Source: Astrocystis sublimbata
Lineage: Eukaryota; Ascomycota; Sordariomycetes; Xylariales; Xylariaceae
Reading direction: 5' to 3'
Length of the DNA: 64,000 nt
Assembly (NCBI GenBank): GCA_022453515.1
Contig: JAJNNY010000088.1
Coordinates: forward strand, 54,763-118,762
The notes under the pieces are model-generated. The model had not been told where the DNA came from. It did not search any database and was given only the letters and a program-made list of their open reading frames with translations. The translations under genes were made by a program, and so were the position numbers. Each line of letters starts with the position of its first letter. The first letter of the stretch is position 1. Below are positions 37,024-49,112 of this stretch, piece after piece.

Positions 37024-40000
37024 CCAGGAATCCGGGAGGAAGAAAAGTTGTTAGGTGAAATTGTCAGGTCTATAAGGCACAAACCTACCAAGTGTCCTTT
37101 CTCGATTACGAAAGGATGCAAGTGCGGCTAAGATGCAGTTTTCAATGTTTCAAGACACCTGCAGGACCTCCCATGGAAGATACACCGCCATAGTGGCTGA
37201 TCTGTGGCTTGGTTCCAACTATTTCCGCCACGTCCATTTGACGGGACATCGGACTGCCTCGACTCCCGTTCCTCGCGCGCTACCTTTCAGTTGACCTGGA
37301 AATCGAGAGCGCACTCATCCCATTCACGCATTGCGTTCCAGCTCAAAACCACGACGCTCTAAGAGGCATACCTATTGGCACTCCCGTCGACTAAGCCCTC
37401 TAGCGTGTACCGCATGCAGCCAACCATTTCCCACCTCCCTTCAGTGCGACGTGCATTCGGGACCCTCCGCGAGCCAAGGGAGTACCTCCACCTTACTGGA
37501 CGAAACTTCGCTATTACGGAATCATTCTCTTCGTGCAACTTTCGAGCTACCGGCAATGAGCAACTCTTCCTGCTTAACACCTCAACATGTGTCTTGCAAA
37601 CGCTCTGCGTTTCACACTCTATACCGCCAGATTTAGTAGTTGGGTCGGTGACGACCAGCGAATCCCTGGTGTTGTACATCTTGTACTTTGTGATTGCCTC
37701 CTTGTGCTTGCTCTAGGGGTGTTTAAATGGATGGGAATATGGAAAATTCTTGTAGTCACAACTTATATATAATAAAAACACGGTTAAAATAATGCGTCAT
37801 ATCCATATGTTTGTTTGATAAAAGATATGTACTTGTTGCAACCTAAGTCAAGCATAATGCCGAGTTGTTGTATATATAGTATGTGGTAGCTGCCGAGGCG
37901 TTACACAAATAGTCTCATTTATTTTGTGTGGCACCTCGGCTGCGACAGTTAAAGCGACTCTCAATGAGATGCCTATAGATACACACGGGCTGGGTTTTCG
38001 CTGGGCTGTGAAGAAACGCTAGGTAGCTGTCAGGCGCCTGTAGCTCTTGCCGAGCCACTGGAAGCACCTGCTTCAAGCCATGACCAACTAGGTCATGACG
38101 TAGGCGGCTATTATTTCACTTCATGATCTAGTTTTCGTGGGCCAGTCGTCTGGTGGTTTGTTTACTTCTAGCTACCACTCGATACTCCAATCCAGAAGAT
38201 ATTCACACCCATTTGCACTGGATTCTCAGCCTCCTTCTATCTTGTGATGATTACTATCTGTGAGAAATTGGACTACACCGTGTGGGATACGGCCACCTAG
38301 TACAACGGACAGTACGATTCCAGGCACAAAGTAGCGTGCACACATAAGTACACCCAATCGCTAGATCGATCAACGGGTGCGCACTTCGTCTTTTGACACT
38401 ATTACATTATTTCTTCTAGGGGTGGTACCCTTAGCACTTGTTTTTAGCCTTAGAGCCATCCATTCCTAAAAATTAAACTGGTTCATAAAAGCTGTGGAAG
38501 GTTATTCCCTCTCAACCACGTATGGTCTTTGGAGGTGAGATGTCGGCATGATATCATGACCGTTTCATCACTATATGCTGACAGCCCAAGTACATGTGGC
38601 GTAGCTGGGGAAACATCACAGCCGTTATGCAGTACGGTAGAAAGATGCGCTCGCAGCGATCAGCGGACGCATGCGGCTCGTGGCACGAAAAGCGCCGTCG
38701 GTCGCTCGCTTTCGCCCGCTGGGACAAGCCGAAGTGTGCAGATTGCTTCTCTGCATATGAGAGAAACTGGATGGCTTTCTTGAGCATCGCAAGGTGTAAG
38801 AAAAACCGGCCCTGGCGATCTAGACGTGTGCGCACTGACGGCTGGGCCACAGGGAGGCCGGCGCGATCATCCTGAAGCTCACGTACAGGTACTCGGTCAA
38901 TGCCCGAAACCTGGATCCTCTCGTCAGTTTTGCCGACAGAGCCAATGATCAATTCTCAACGGCGTCGGTGCCAGGAGCTCGGCTCCAGAATATGATACCT
39001 GCTCGACAGTGGAAGGCAACGCTCATGCAAGTGACAGATCAGCCACACCAGTTCGTGAAGTGGGAAATATCACAAGATGCGTGTGCACGGGTCATCTGTC
39101 ATGTCGACGCTGCGTGAACAGAAAAGAAAATAGACATCTGAAGAAGGCAAGGTAATCGAGCCAAAGATTGGATTATCCCTGGAATCATCAGCCACGCACT
39201 GCCGTTCCGCACTACCATTCGACCTAGGAGCGAGAGTCAGGAGACACCTATCTGGGACGCATGGGCTCTTCATCAACGGAACAGCAGCAACGGAGGGCAG
39301 ATCAGAGTACTGAGCTCCAGCAGCTCGAGTACAGAACCCTACTGGTACTGCTGCACCCGGCACCGTATTCACTAGAAGTACTTACGCGGCCGCGCCCACA
39401 CTGCAACGCGTCTTGCCACGGTAACCCCACAACAAGCAAACTTTGCAGCCCGCAGCATGGACTACATATATCCTAGTACCACAGCACCTAAACAGATGGG
39501 CCTCTGGGAGAGGGGTTGAGTACCGTGGCCGCGTGGTGCAGTGGTATGCGCTCATGGTACTCAACCTCTGGGTTCAACTCGTGAGCTGTGGGCACGTAAC
39601 CTACACAGTACTGAGAATCGTCGGATCGTCGTTACATACTACTAGCCTACCAATTGATGTGCCGGTGGTCTTCGCACACCGATCGTTCTCTTTTGACTTT
39701 TTGTCTAATATTTTGATGTTTTATTCCTTGAAAAAACCTGACACAGGTGGAGTTGAACCTATGATATCACATCACTTATTATCATCTATGTTACATTTAA
39801 CAACTCTATGCTTTTTATTAATACTGGTTTAGTCTTATAGTGTCTACTAGATATGTAATTAGTATGTATTAATAGTGGTTATAGGTTGTTATAGTGTTGG
39901 TAATAATAATGAAAAAAACATTTTGAGGGATGAGGGATCGAACCTGGTTTAGAAGCATGTGCTGTTTCCGTGTCGCTGGTTCGAGGCGGAGAAAGGGGGG

Positions 40001-41264
40001 GGTGCTTTGCAGGGCTACGCAGTCTGACGGTCATGCCGACCGAGCCTTGTGCTGTCCACTGCAGCATGTTAGCTGGACGCATTATCACAGAGCGAGATAC
40101 TTCTGCAGGTTTCTAGCATGGCAACGAACCTTTTTTCTTTTTTTTATGCAACAGCAGCTTCCCTTATGGGTCGTGATAATCTAGCCATCTTAGCATATGC
40201 CTCGGTCATACCAGGCTTGATTTCAGAAAGCTGAAATCGAGGTTTTGGCAAACATCGCCGGTTATGGAATATCCCCAGCACGGCATCATATCACGTGCAA
40301 TGGGAGAGATGCTACAATCATATTCAATGCTCGGTTCCGGTCTTTGTCGATCCATCGCTGCCACATAGGTGGATGCAGGCTCTAGTCACTTGGTAATATT
40401 CTCGCACGCGGCTACTTATCAACAAGGACATCGTCCTCCTTAGAGTACTGGTAAACTCCCATTGTGCACCTTTGTCTCCGATCACTGATCATGTATGCCG
40501 CTATGTTAGGCCAAGTTGCAATTGCTTTGCACAGTTCAAAGTTACCGGTCGTATTTGCCAGCTTCTCTGGCCTGCTTCAATCGCTTTGGGAAAGTCGTAC
40601 CGGGTATTACCGTCAAAGTATTATGTCGCGTCGTCCACATTAGTTTTCCGGAACTTGAAACGCAACGGAAAAGTATCGCAGGGTCAACGGCGCTGCACTG
40701 CATATGAGGGCAGAAAAGACTGTATTCGGTACTGAAGGAAGATGCAGAAGGGAGAAGTAGCTGGCTACTACAGGGCACTGCGGACTGGGTTAACTCAACA
40801 CATCGAAACCACCTAACGGGCGAGGCATTCACTACCAGTGGTGCTAGCCCGGCAACAAAGACTAACTTGCAAAAACGCATCATTACAGATCAATAAGCAG
40901 TGTTGCTAAAGTCTCCCAAACAGCCTTAAAAGGAAAATTTCTTGTTCTTTCTGGTATTAAATCAGAGCCACCAAAAAGAAAGAGAAGAAGCCCTAGCCTG
41001 ATAAAACACCAGAGGAGAGAGCTCAGCTCTAGGACACGACTCTTAGTCCCGCGCTTTGTATACAGCAGAATCGGCATCTCCCCTATAGCTTGGCTCAGTG
41101 TCAATCTTTAACTGATGCATCGAGAACGAAAGGGGAGTAGAATTTAATAAACATAACATTACTGATTACTACATGTAAATACGCCCATAGGCCTTGTACT
41201 GATACTAATACATAAGGTGAAGCTCTTGTTAGTATTGTTTTCAAGTTCCAGCCAAGTAGCAACT
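37024..41264. other. gene-poor 4.2 kb stretch with degraded repeats
   Basis: Boundary between the housekeeping arm and the repeat-rich compartment. No protein-coding gene could be supported. AT-rich tracts occur at 37.7-37.95 and 39.68-39.92 kb, and tRNA-like box A/B sequences cluster at 39.5-40.0 kb. Probably contains remnants of old mobile elements that cannot be classified by eye. Confidence 0.5.
39514..39600 (+). repeat. tRNA-like (possible SINE-derived) sequence
   Basis: A box A-like TGGTGCAGTGG is followed by GGGTTCAACTC resembling a pol III box B. An 11-base inverted repeat (GGTTGAGTACC 39514-39524 / GGTACTCAACC 39556-39566) encloses the box A. It does not fold as a canonical tRNA. 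Two further B-box matches on the minus strand (near 39750 and 39930) suggest a family of decayed tRNA-derived elements. Confidence 0.3.
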
Positions 41265-42351
41265 TCATATCGCAACACCTGGAGTTTTATGACTGTACTC
41301 GACATTCCAGCCGTTCTCGACTTTGATTCCCACGTAGTTTTTCCGAGGCTCATATTCTGACAGAGGGATGTTGACTGTTGTATGCACTTGCTGGTTGTCG
41401 GGAACAAGCGAGTTGCGCAAGTCGTCCTCAACCGCCCCATTCGCACCGTTGAAGGGTTTGGCATCTTCTTCATCCAGGACCGTAGGGTTCAGTATCGAGG
41501 CGCCCCAGGTCCGGGGAGCACGCTTCTGGTACGAGCCCTTGGAATAGGGGTTGGATGAAGATCCAGAGGATTTATCTTCCGTTGACCCTTTTCGCCGCAG
41601 CGCGAGCCAGACCGGCCGTAGAGTCGGAAGACATGCTGCGAGAGTTCCGTCAGTTTGTTAACCCGGTGTGCTGCGAACTTTCATGACGTAGTTAGTCGGA
41701 TATCAAGGCTTACCGGAAATTATGGCAAAATCAGCCTCTACCACGGCCCAGATGGCTTGATTGATGATGTTCCAAGTAATGTCCGGACCGGAAGACTCGG
41801 TCACCACCGATACTAGACGGAGGATAGAGGCAATGACAACACTATCTATGTCAGCTTCAAGACGCGTAATTAAACGGTGTCGAACATACAACCCTCCTGA
41901 GAAGAACAGTGACACGAGGGCTCGCTTTTGATTCGCCGAGGTATTCAGCTTAAGAACGTAGGGAACAGGCAAAGCTAGAAGGACAAAGTCAATGAGGATG
42001 TTGGGGATGGAGATGCCGAAGAGGAAGTTCTGGCTGTCGACGTTGCAGGAGGCGTCGATGGATTTGTCCCAGAATCCGCGCGTTGGTATGCATTGTAGCA
42101 CGGTGAGCAACAGCTGGTGCCAGTTAATATCCTTATTGACGAAGAAAGAGGTCAAGCCTAGTGAGCTTACAACAGCAATTCCCCAAGCGGCCACGAGACC
42201 TGTCAAGATGGCGACAGGTAGTTTGATGCTGACGCTTTTGTGGAATATTCGCCAGTACAAGGCGAGAATCCCAAACTTCACGAACACGATCACGCCCGTG
42301 TAGGTGAGCTCTGAAACAAATAGCCCGATCGACCATAGTTCTTGCACATTA

Positions 42352-42574
42352 ACGTCGGTCCCCTATTGTCAGATTCGAGCCAATTGTTCTGTTATTGTTG
42401 TTGTTAAGGAGAAGAGTCTTCTCTATAGCTAGGTGTCTACTACTAGTGTTGCTCTAGTGGGTACTAGGGTGGCGCAGTATTCTTGGCTCACCCCATATAA
42501 GGATAGAACTCCTGATCCAAGTCATATCGTTATATCCAACACCTATCAACCGGCCACCCCGGTCACCCGGCCAC
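42352..42574 (+). repeat. left terminal inverted repeat of the Fot1-like element, interrupted
   Basis: Outer arm 42352-42366 and inner arm 42547-42574, separated by the solo LTR (42367-42541) and a CCTAT duplication (42542-42546). Confidence 0.88.
42367..42541 (-). mobile_element. solo LTR nested in the Fot1-like terminal repeat
   Basis: A 175-base segment bounded by TG...CA and flanked by CCTAT direct repeats (42362-42366 and 42542-42546), the signature of LTR-retrotransposon integration followed by LTR-LTR recombination. On the minus strand it opens TGTTGGATAT and closes CTGACA, a form common in Ty1/copia-type LTRs; the other orientation is also possible. Not similar to the 177-base LTRs of the gypsy element at 49-55 kb. 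Confidence 0.82.
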
Positions 42575-42686
42575 CCACTTTTACTCACACCGCCCGCTAC
42601 TTACACTCCTTGTTTCTTACAATCGTCAAACATGCAATTATTTTTTTTTTTTTTTTAAAATTTACACACTTATTTATAAACTTTCT

Positions 42687-44330
42687 ATGCCTCGGTATAC
42701 CGAAAAAGATGTTAATTCTGCTATTACAGCAGTTACAGCGGGCCGTAGCGTCTATAAGGCCTCCCTCGAATGGGGGGTTCCAAGAGCTACGCTTTAAAAC
42801 CGTATCAACGGTGTCCCGGCTAAAAAAGAAGCTTAAAATTACCGCTTAAAGGTCTCTTTAAAGACTAAGGAGCGATTAGCTTAATAGGTATTTCTCTAGT
42901 CCGATTTAGGGCTTCCTTTAACCTATATAGAACTGAGGGAATTTGCTAGCCGCGTTTTTAACGCCCAAGGGTTTAACGTATTACTTAGAAAGCACTAGGT
43001 TTCCTGTTTTTTAGTAAGAAACCTATTAATTTAAATCTATAAAAGTAGGTCTATCGATTCTCGGCGTTTAAATAGGGCAACTATTAATATTATCTAAAGA
43101 TAGTTCTAGCGCTTAGTAATCCTAGCTATTAAAACTATTAAACCGGAAAACAAATATAATATAAACGAAATCGGTATAATAGAAAGGATAGGGAAGAATA
43201 GCTTAGTCCTTAGGAGGGCCTAGAAAACCCTTATTTAGTAAAAAACTCCTGGGGGGAGGACCTAGTTATCTATTATTAAGTATATCTCTACTACCGGAAC
43301 TTTTCTGCCTTCTTTAGTAATTTTTAAAAGCAGTTTATTATAATAATAATAGTATCTTTTAGATTTTAAGCCATTTAAAAGTTAAAAATAGGATTATTAA
43401 AAAAAAAGATAAACAGACGATTTTATTAAGCTAAAATAGGTCTAAAAGGTCTTTATCCCGTTAACCCAACTAGACAACCCTTCTAAAGCTAGGCTCCTAA
43501 TTTTTAATAGCTATAGAAACTATACAACGATAGATTTAATATAGGAGTACTTCTAAAATAATATTTAACTATTATATTTGCCTCCTTATGCCTCCTATAT
43601 TTTTTAACCTTTTAACGTTGTAATATTTTCCCTTTTAAAAACCGCTTATTATAAATATCTCGGGTATATTACTTATTTATATAATTCTTTTATTATCGGC
43701 AAGCGAAATTTCCTTGAATACTATCGTAAAGCCCGTTTAAATGCTTTAATAACGTTAAATATTATAGCTAGTTAAAAAGCTACTAGATTATAGCCGGTTT
43801 TATTAAAATATCTACTATTAAGCCTTTTGTTTTTAAAAAAGCATTTCTAAAAAGCCCTAATAACTCTAAAGAACATTTAAACTAATAGCTAGGTTAATAA
43901 TCTACTAGAATTAACAGATTTAGAGGTTTTAAAAGTTGTATAGTCTACTCCTCGGTATTCCTAGGACCTCTGTTAATAATTAGATACATATATTATTACT
44001 ATAATAGGATCTATTACCTAACGGCTGTTATTTTCAAAGGTTAAAAAGGCTTTTATCGAAAAGGACACTTAGTTTGCTTTTGAACGCCGCGAAAAAAAAG
44101 CCTGGAAAGCTAAATTTAAAGCTGCAATTCCTCGGAAGCGGAAGAAGGTGGAATTAAGCCCTCAATCTAAGTTTGCCAATATTAAAGACATCCGGCGGGC
44201 GCAAATTGCCGCTGGCGACATTGAGAGTGATCCTAGTGAATCTAGCAGGTCTGATTTACCTAGTGAAGCCGAAGAATGTATTGTAGTTGTTGCAGATAAC
44301 TCTGAAAGTGAGAATGAAGATAGTGGGTGA
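42687..44330 (+). pseudogene. Fot1-like transposase remnant
   Basis: Opens MPRYTEKDVNSAITAV and continues ASLEWGVPRATL, the pogo/CENP-B-like N-terminal DNA-binding helices, then stops at 42795-42797. The middle (DDE domain) is unreadable because of dense stop codons and AT enrichment. The 3' end regains an acidic open frame at 44148-44330 (PSEAEECIVVVADNSESE), typical of the charged C-terminus of these transposases. Inactive. Confidence 0.8.
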
Positions 44331-44352
44331 TGGTGATGATAGGTGGGATTGA

Positions 44353-44395
44353 GTGGCCGGGTGACCGGGGTGGCCGGTTGATAGGGGACCGACGT
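44353..44395 (-). repeat. right terminal inverted repeat of the Fot1-like element
   Basis: 43-base arm, the reverse complement of the left arm once the nested LTR is discounted; ends at the TA duplication. Confidence 0.88.
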
Positions 44396-44764
44396 TAGGT
44401 CCAAAGGCCTCGACGTGTTTTCCGAGACCGCGTGGTATCCCTAGTTCAGTCAACGAATATGTTCTTCAATGTGGTGACTTAGTCATCGTAATTACACCAC
44501 AGAAGGTTCGCAGATAGTCCAGTCGCGAATACCTGATGTGACTTCTTGTTAGTCGGTTTCCAGGAAGCGGGAATATTCTCGATTGGACGTACAAGTGCGA
44601 TTATAATGAGGTAATCATCAAGCGATGCCGGCCGCTTTGGTCCAGCGGCACCAGAGTCGGAGTATAACACATATGAGGGCGATCACGTATGGGATTGTCG
44701 AGGACGCATACAGATTTGGCTGGAAGCTCTCTGATAAGTCATATGGGAGCGGGTTCGAGCCCAT

Positions 44765-45735
44765 CTTCAATACGTTGATGCGTGTGTACGTATGTTGCTT
44801 GATTCTCGAGTTACTGATAGTTTCAGTTGAGGAATGAGTCTGCCGATTCAACAAATATCGGAGAATTCTAACGTGGGCATGAGATGGAGGAGTGGGCGAG
44901 TGAAACCAAAAAGTATATTAGCGAAGACAGCACCGCAAAACAGCTTCCTGCGTGAACTTGCCCGACTGTAATCCGACATATTAATCATACACCACGGGGA
45001 GAACTCAGCATATAGTCAATGTGGATACAAGTAATAGTTCCCTGCTACCTATTCCTACCTATCGTGGGGATTTGTTAAAATGCGGCAGCTGCTTGCTGCT
45101 GATGCTGACAGATAATACTCGAGTTTCGTTCGAGACAAGAAAGATGACAGATGATCATTCAGTAGACATTCTGGCCGAGTGAGATACCATTGGCTTTGCA
45201 CCGAGGTCCCGCTCGCCGACCTGAGGAGCTGCCAGAAACGTTATAGATTACTAATTAGTGCCAGGCAGTTGGAGTAATGCAGGGGTACCGCAATTGCCAA
45301 TGCGCAGAGCATGCCCAGAAACGGCTTTAAGTGAATTTTGATCCATGGTTGTCGAGTAAAACATAAAATTAGCCCCCATGTTATGCTGTACCGTAGACGC
45401 ATGTCGTGCTGTGAACACATGACGAATAGGCGACAAGGTAGCCCACATGTGAGGCTGCCATCGATCGTCCCACGTTGTGGACTCATGCAGTTGGAGACAT
45501 GCGACAGCATTGCCCCACTACGCAGCAGCATCCGTACAAATGATTCGCAAGTGAGGGGTCTATCTGTAGCAAGACCTTCCTTCACAAGGGAATTCGCGAG
45601 ACGGAGGCTTCGGAAAGACGCTAGAAAGGGGGCTGGCTGTGTCCCTTTGTCTCTGGCTCATCATTCAGATTTCCTCCCATTGAGCACCATCGAACCAGAG
45701 AATTCGAGATCACTAAGACTAAGACAACCATAACC
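44765..45735. other. intergenic, divergent promoters
   Basis: Upstream regions of the disrupted membrane protein gene and of the hydrolase gene. No supported gene. Confidence 0.55.
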
Positions 45736-46790
45736 ATGGCTTCTACCGAGCGGCCAATTCTTGTGATCTGCCCGGGTGCGTTTGGGAAGTCTGATGGCTT
45801 TGACAAGCTGATTCCACACCTCAATGGACTCGAAACTCATCCAGGAGCATATCCAAGCTGCAACCACCCCGACCCTACGACCGCAACCTGCGCAGATGAT
45901 ATCTCATCGTTTCGGAAAACTCTGCTATCTCTTTTAGAGAAGCGCAATGTCGTCATACTCGCCCATTCGTTTGGCGGTGTAGTTGCGGGCGGTGCGGCGA
46001 AAGATCTTGACGTGGACACCCGGAAGAGTCAAGGCCATGCCACCGCTGTTGTCGGGCTAATCTACGTCGTAGGAAACATGTGAGTCAAACCCATACTAGT
46101 AACGTTCCTTCTCGCCATTTTCGTGTATCCAATCATATACTGCCCCTCATGGTTCACTTATAGATATAATATTCCTCGTTGACTTTTAGTGATACAGCAC
46201 TCTTAAGGGAGAGTCATTGTTTGACGCTGTAGGAGGCGCCTACCCTCCATTCATCAAGTATCAAGCTACTAAAGGTTGGGTGCTTATCGAGCCCGCTATG
46301 GATGTTCTGTTCAACGACTGCGAGTATGATCCCGAGCTTGTCGCATCTGTATACCCACATGCACATAATGCTTTTGAGACGAAAGCATCAGCACCAGCAT
46401 GGCAGGATAAGGGATTTGACGGAAGGAGGACGTATATACGCACTCTGCAGGACAATTGCAACCCTACTGCTTTGCAGGTAAGCCATCTTGTTCATTTAAT
46501 TTCCTCCTGCCTCTCAGCCTTCTCCCAAGCGCCAGTTCTGCACTGTAGCTTGCAATGAAAATGGCGTAATTCTTCCTATTTCTTCCAGAATGTTCATGAA
46601 CTGGGTTTCGGCTTGATGAATCCAAGAAAGTCATTGACATATACCTGGTGGTTAGGATATATGGATCAACAAGTCTGGCGTGACTTGGGATGTGTTCAAC
46701 TTTGACACAGGGCATATGCCATTCGTAAGCAAGCCAGAGCCATTGGGTGCACAGATTGTCAAGTCTATCGACAAGTTTATGGAGCTTTAG
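45736..46790 (+). CDS. alpha/beta hydrolase, 3' part apparently damaged
   Basis: Predicted esterase/lipase-like serine hydrolase of unknown substrate. Exons 45736-46079 and 46198-46477 read well: MASTERPILVICPGAFGKSD, oxyanion region, nucleophile elbow AHSFGGVVAGG, then a cap region to NPTALQ. The expected ending is also recognisable at about 46670-46790 (SGVTWDVFNF, catalytic His in DTGHMPFVSKP, ending KFMEL). Between them (46587-46670), where the acid residue and strand beta-6 should lie, no frame gives a family-like sequence; the simplest splice leads to a stop at 46703. So the gene may be decaying by a deletion or frameshift, or a splice has escaped me. The divergent neighbour is also broken, by the transposon. 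Confidence 0.65.
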
Positions 46791-47924
46791 TTCTTATATG
46801 ATCGATGATCTTGGGCAATATTATTGAATGAGCCCCGACGAGAATATCTCACGTCACGCACACAATAAAAGCAATGGAATATAAACTAGTGTGTCTGCAC
46901 TTTGCCCCTACTTGTGCAAGTGAATTGCTGGCGTAACACAATCATGTGACGACTCAGTCTTTTGTGTGTGAATTTGGTTCGTAGCTACTTGGTCCTCAAC
47001 CCATTTTGCTTACGTACGTTATTGGAAGCAGGCCCGGAAGAATATTATCCTAAACCACACAATCCCCTGTTTCGCGGACGAACCGTACGTATGGTACCTG
47101 AGTTCCAAGACTTTCCGCCCACTTTCGCCACAACTTCTGTTGATCCCCAAATCAATACACTTGGCATATTCATGGTTATGAAGATTTTATGGAATCGGAC
47201 ATGCCATTCGAGGCCACTGACCGTGTCCCAATGTTACTTCGATTGGATTTGGAGCCGAGCCAGGGCATTAGCTCATCATAGCCCACGTGCTGAACTAGCG
47301 AACGAGGGCGAAATCTTGGCTCTCGGCATAATTACTCGGCGGGTCCGGGGTGACCGGGGCAGCGACCAGGGGCTTATCTGAAGGATCAGGCATATCGACC
47401 CCAGCCGAGCAGCTTATGTCACGCTGTCCACTTGCGGTCTGCAGCCCGGCAATTGAAAATGATTACCGGTGTTCCTGCCGTCTGCGTGGAGAAGCGGGCC
47501 GGTCGAACTGTGATTCCATTGTGTTACCGCTGTTCCAGCGGGGTGCAGTGAGGCTTGCAGTCAGCTAGTTACGTATATGGTATCACCGACAATGGTATTA
47601 ATGCTATAGTCGGTACTACCTGTTGCGAACAGTTAAGATCGACGTTCTTTCTGTACTATGTCCCAGAATGGCATCGTTATATTACAGTAGTAGAGTGGAG
47701 TTTCGGATTCTAAGCGACCCCAGCCGCTCAGAAGATTGCCTTTGGTATGGGATGCGGCAGTGGTTATTTTGTGTGACATGGCTCTAAAGTCAGTGTTATT
47801 AAGATGCTGACTGACTGTCCAGAGTGAAGTTCACTTATCTCGCCTATATGTTAAAGATCGGAAAGAGTCGCGGTGACACCACTCTTACCTATCGACACAA
47901 CATCTGGCTGATAAAACAGTGACA
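46791..47924. other. intergenic, unsupported open frame only
   Basis: One plus-strand frame of about 139 codons (46962-47381) has no recognisable domain and atypical composition; I leave it uncalled. Nothing else seen. Confidence 0.45.
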
Positions 47925-49112
47925 ATGGAAGGAACAGATTCTCACACAGATAACGGGAATGTAAACGGACAAAATGGGAATCATGTCAAGACAAGTAACC
48001 AATACGCCCTAATGCGAGACTGCGATGCGAGCTCTCGGTAAGCACTCACACGCGGTACAGTTATTCCAATGTGAATGTTACTAACATGCCTTATCAGTCT
48101 AACAGCCCAACATTACTTGTGGAAGAATCTGCTCGGATTTCTTCTTCACCCCGATGTCCCAACCGCCAGAGGCGATTTGAAAGTTGCGGATGTTGCTACG
48201 GGGAATGGGTACGCCAGAAACGACAATCCTCCTCGCATCTCAAGCTTGAACTGACCAAATCAGCATCTGGCTTCAAGACCTTGCCGAGGATATACCTATG
48301 TCTACCGATCTTCATGGATTCGATATTAGCTTAGACCAGGTCGATCCTCGACCTTGGCTTCAAGCCAACATCCATATGCATACCTGGAACATCTTCGAAG
48401 AACCTCCTACACAGTTCTTGAGCTACTTCGACATTGTACACGTGCGCTTGATCACCGTCGTGGTGCAGAACAACGACCCGGTGCCCATAATTAAGAATCT
48501 GACAAAGCTGCTGAGTATGAATCTCCACAGTCTGCCACATCTACCTGACGCATTCTAGAACGCTGACAATCCTCAACCCTCACTATAGAGCCTGGTGGTC
48601 ACCTCCAATGGGACGAAGTCGACACAATTGGCTGCTCAATCAAAACCGTCCCCGGTAACTCCGGTGAAAATCTCGATGCGCTGTTTTCACAACTGAAGGG
48701 ACGAGACACGTAGGTTGACATTTGCTCAATCGCGAAAGTTCAGTTGACAATAAGACACTGATATCTTGCTTCACAGCTGGAAGTATGAGTTGACGAGTAT
48801 CTTGAATCATAATGGATTCTCGGGATCCCTACTTTATACATATGAGTACGGCCTGACGACAGCGCGCCTGTGGAGCCATCTGTGAGTGATCAATCAATAA
48901 CCGTGATAACAGGGCGCTATAGAGCTCTGATATGTTTCGAGATAGCATGACTAACATCACGCAGCTACGTGAGCACGTGGAAAGAGTTTGCTGAGAAGGT
49001 TCTCAAGACACCGGAGGCGTCCCGCGAGTTGGAATCGAAAGCGATGCAGGAAACCATGAATGGGGCTGCGATTATGGTTCCGAAGTTGGTATGGGTGGCG
49101 CGGAAGATGTGA
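47925..49112 (+). CDS. LaeA-like SAM-dependent methyltransferase
   Basis: Class I methyltransferase of the group found near fungal secondary-metabolite genes; substrate unknown. Six exons: 47925-48037, 48098-48208, 48264-48514, 48589-48709, 48777-48881, 48965-49112; 282 aa, every junction in frame. N-terminal 30 residues hydrophilic. The SAM-binding motif I is KVADVATGNGIWLQDLAED, its glycine codon split by intron 2. Then acidic-loop FDISLDQ, motif near FDIVHVRLITVV, post-motif KPGGHLQWDEVDT. The C-terminus ends MVPKLVWVARKM. Its stop is 150 bases from the gypsy element, which appears to have landed in its 3' flank without breaking the coding region. Confidence 0.88.

Larger units (their letters stand above)
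42352..44395 (+). mobile_element. Fot1/pogo-type DNA transposon (RIP-decayed), 2044 bp
   Basis: Flanked by TA on both sides (42350-42351 and 44396-44397), the target-site duplication of the Tc1/mariner-pogo-Fot1 superfamily. Terminal inverted repeats of 43 bases match once the nested LTR and one copy of its 5-base duplication are discounted: outer 15 bases ACGTCGGTCCCCTAT, inner 28 bases starting CAACCGGCCACC. Internally an N-terminal helix-turn-helix of a Fot1-like transposase is readable, then the sequence becomes very AT-rich with TAA/TAG in every frame, as RIP produces. The size fits Fot1 (about 1.9 kb) plus the 180-base nested insertion. Confidence 0.9.
41265..44764 (-). pseudogene. rhodopsin-domain (PTH11-like) membrane protein gene split by a transposon
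   Basis: Fungal integral membrane protein with the rhodopsin-like 7-TM domain common in PTH11-type receptors. Pieces on the minus strand: 44594-44764 region (start MGSNPLPYDL, TM1), 44496-44532, 44398-44440, then the interrupting element, then 41890-42351, 41714-41841, 41265-41635. Recognisable stretches: SLDDYLIII, GLGKHVEAFGPN, VQELWSIGLFVSELTYTG, FGILALYWRIFH, LIDFVLLALPVPYVLKL, ASILRLVSVV, WAVVEADFAIIS. Removing the element and one TA restores the open frame exactly. A further one-base frameshift lies between TM1 and SLDDY near 44643-44652. The cytosolic tail (about 120 aa) is intact. Non-functional as a single protein. Confidence 0.85.

Noticed and set aside
39541..39600. Possible tRNA gene
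   Set aside because: Box A and B resemble pol III boxes, but no acceptor or T-stem pairing is possible.
44353..44395. CRISPR-like or hairpin array around the GC-rich repeats
   Set aside because: Only two copies in inverted orientation at the ends of a transposon: terminal inverted repeats, not an array.
46962..47381. Plus-strand 139-codon frame
   Set aside because: No start context, domain or splice partner, and composition unlike nearby genes; left uncalled.
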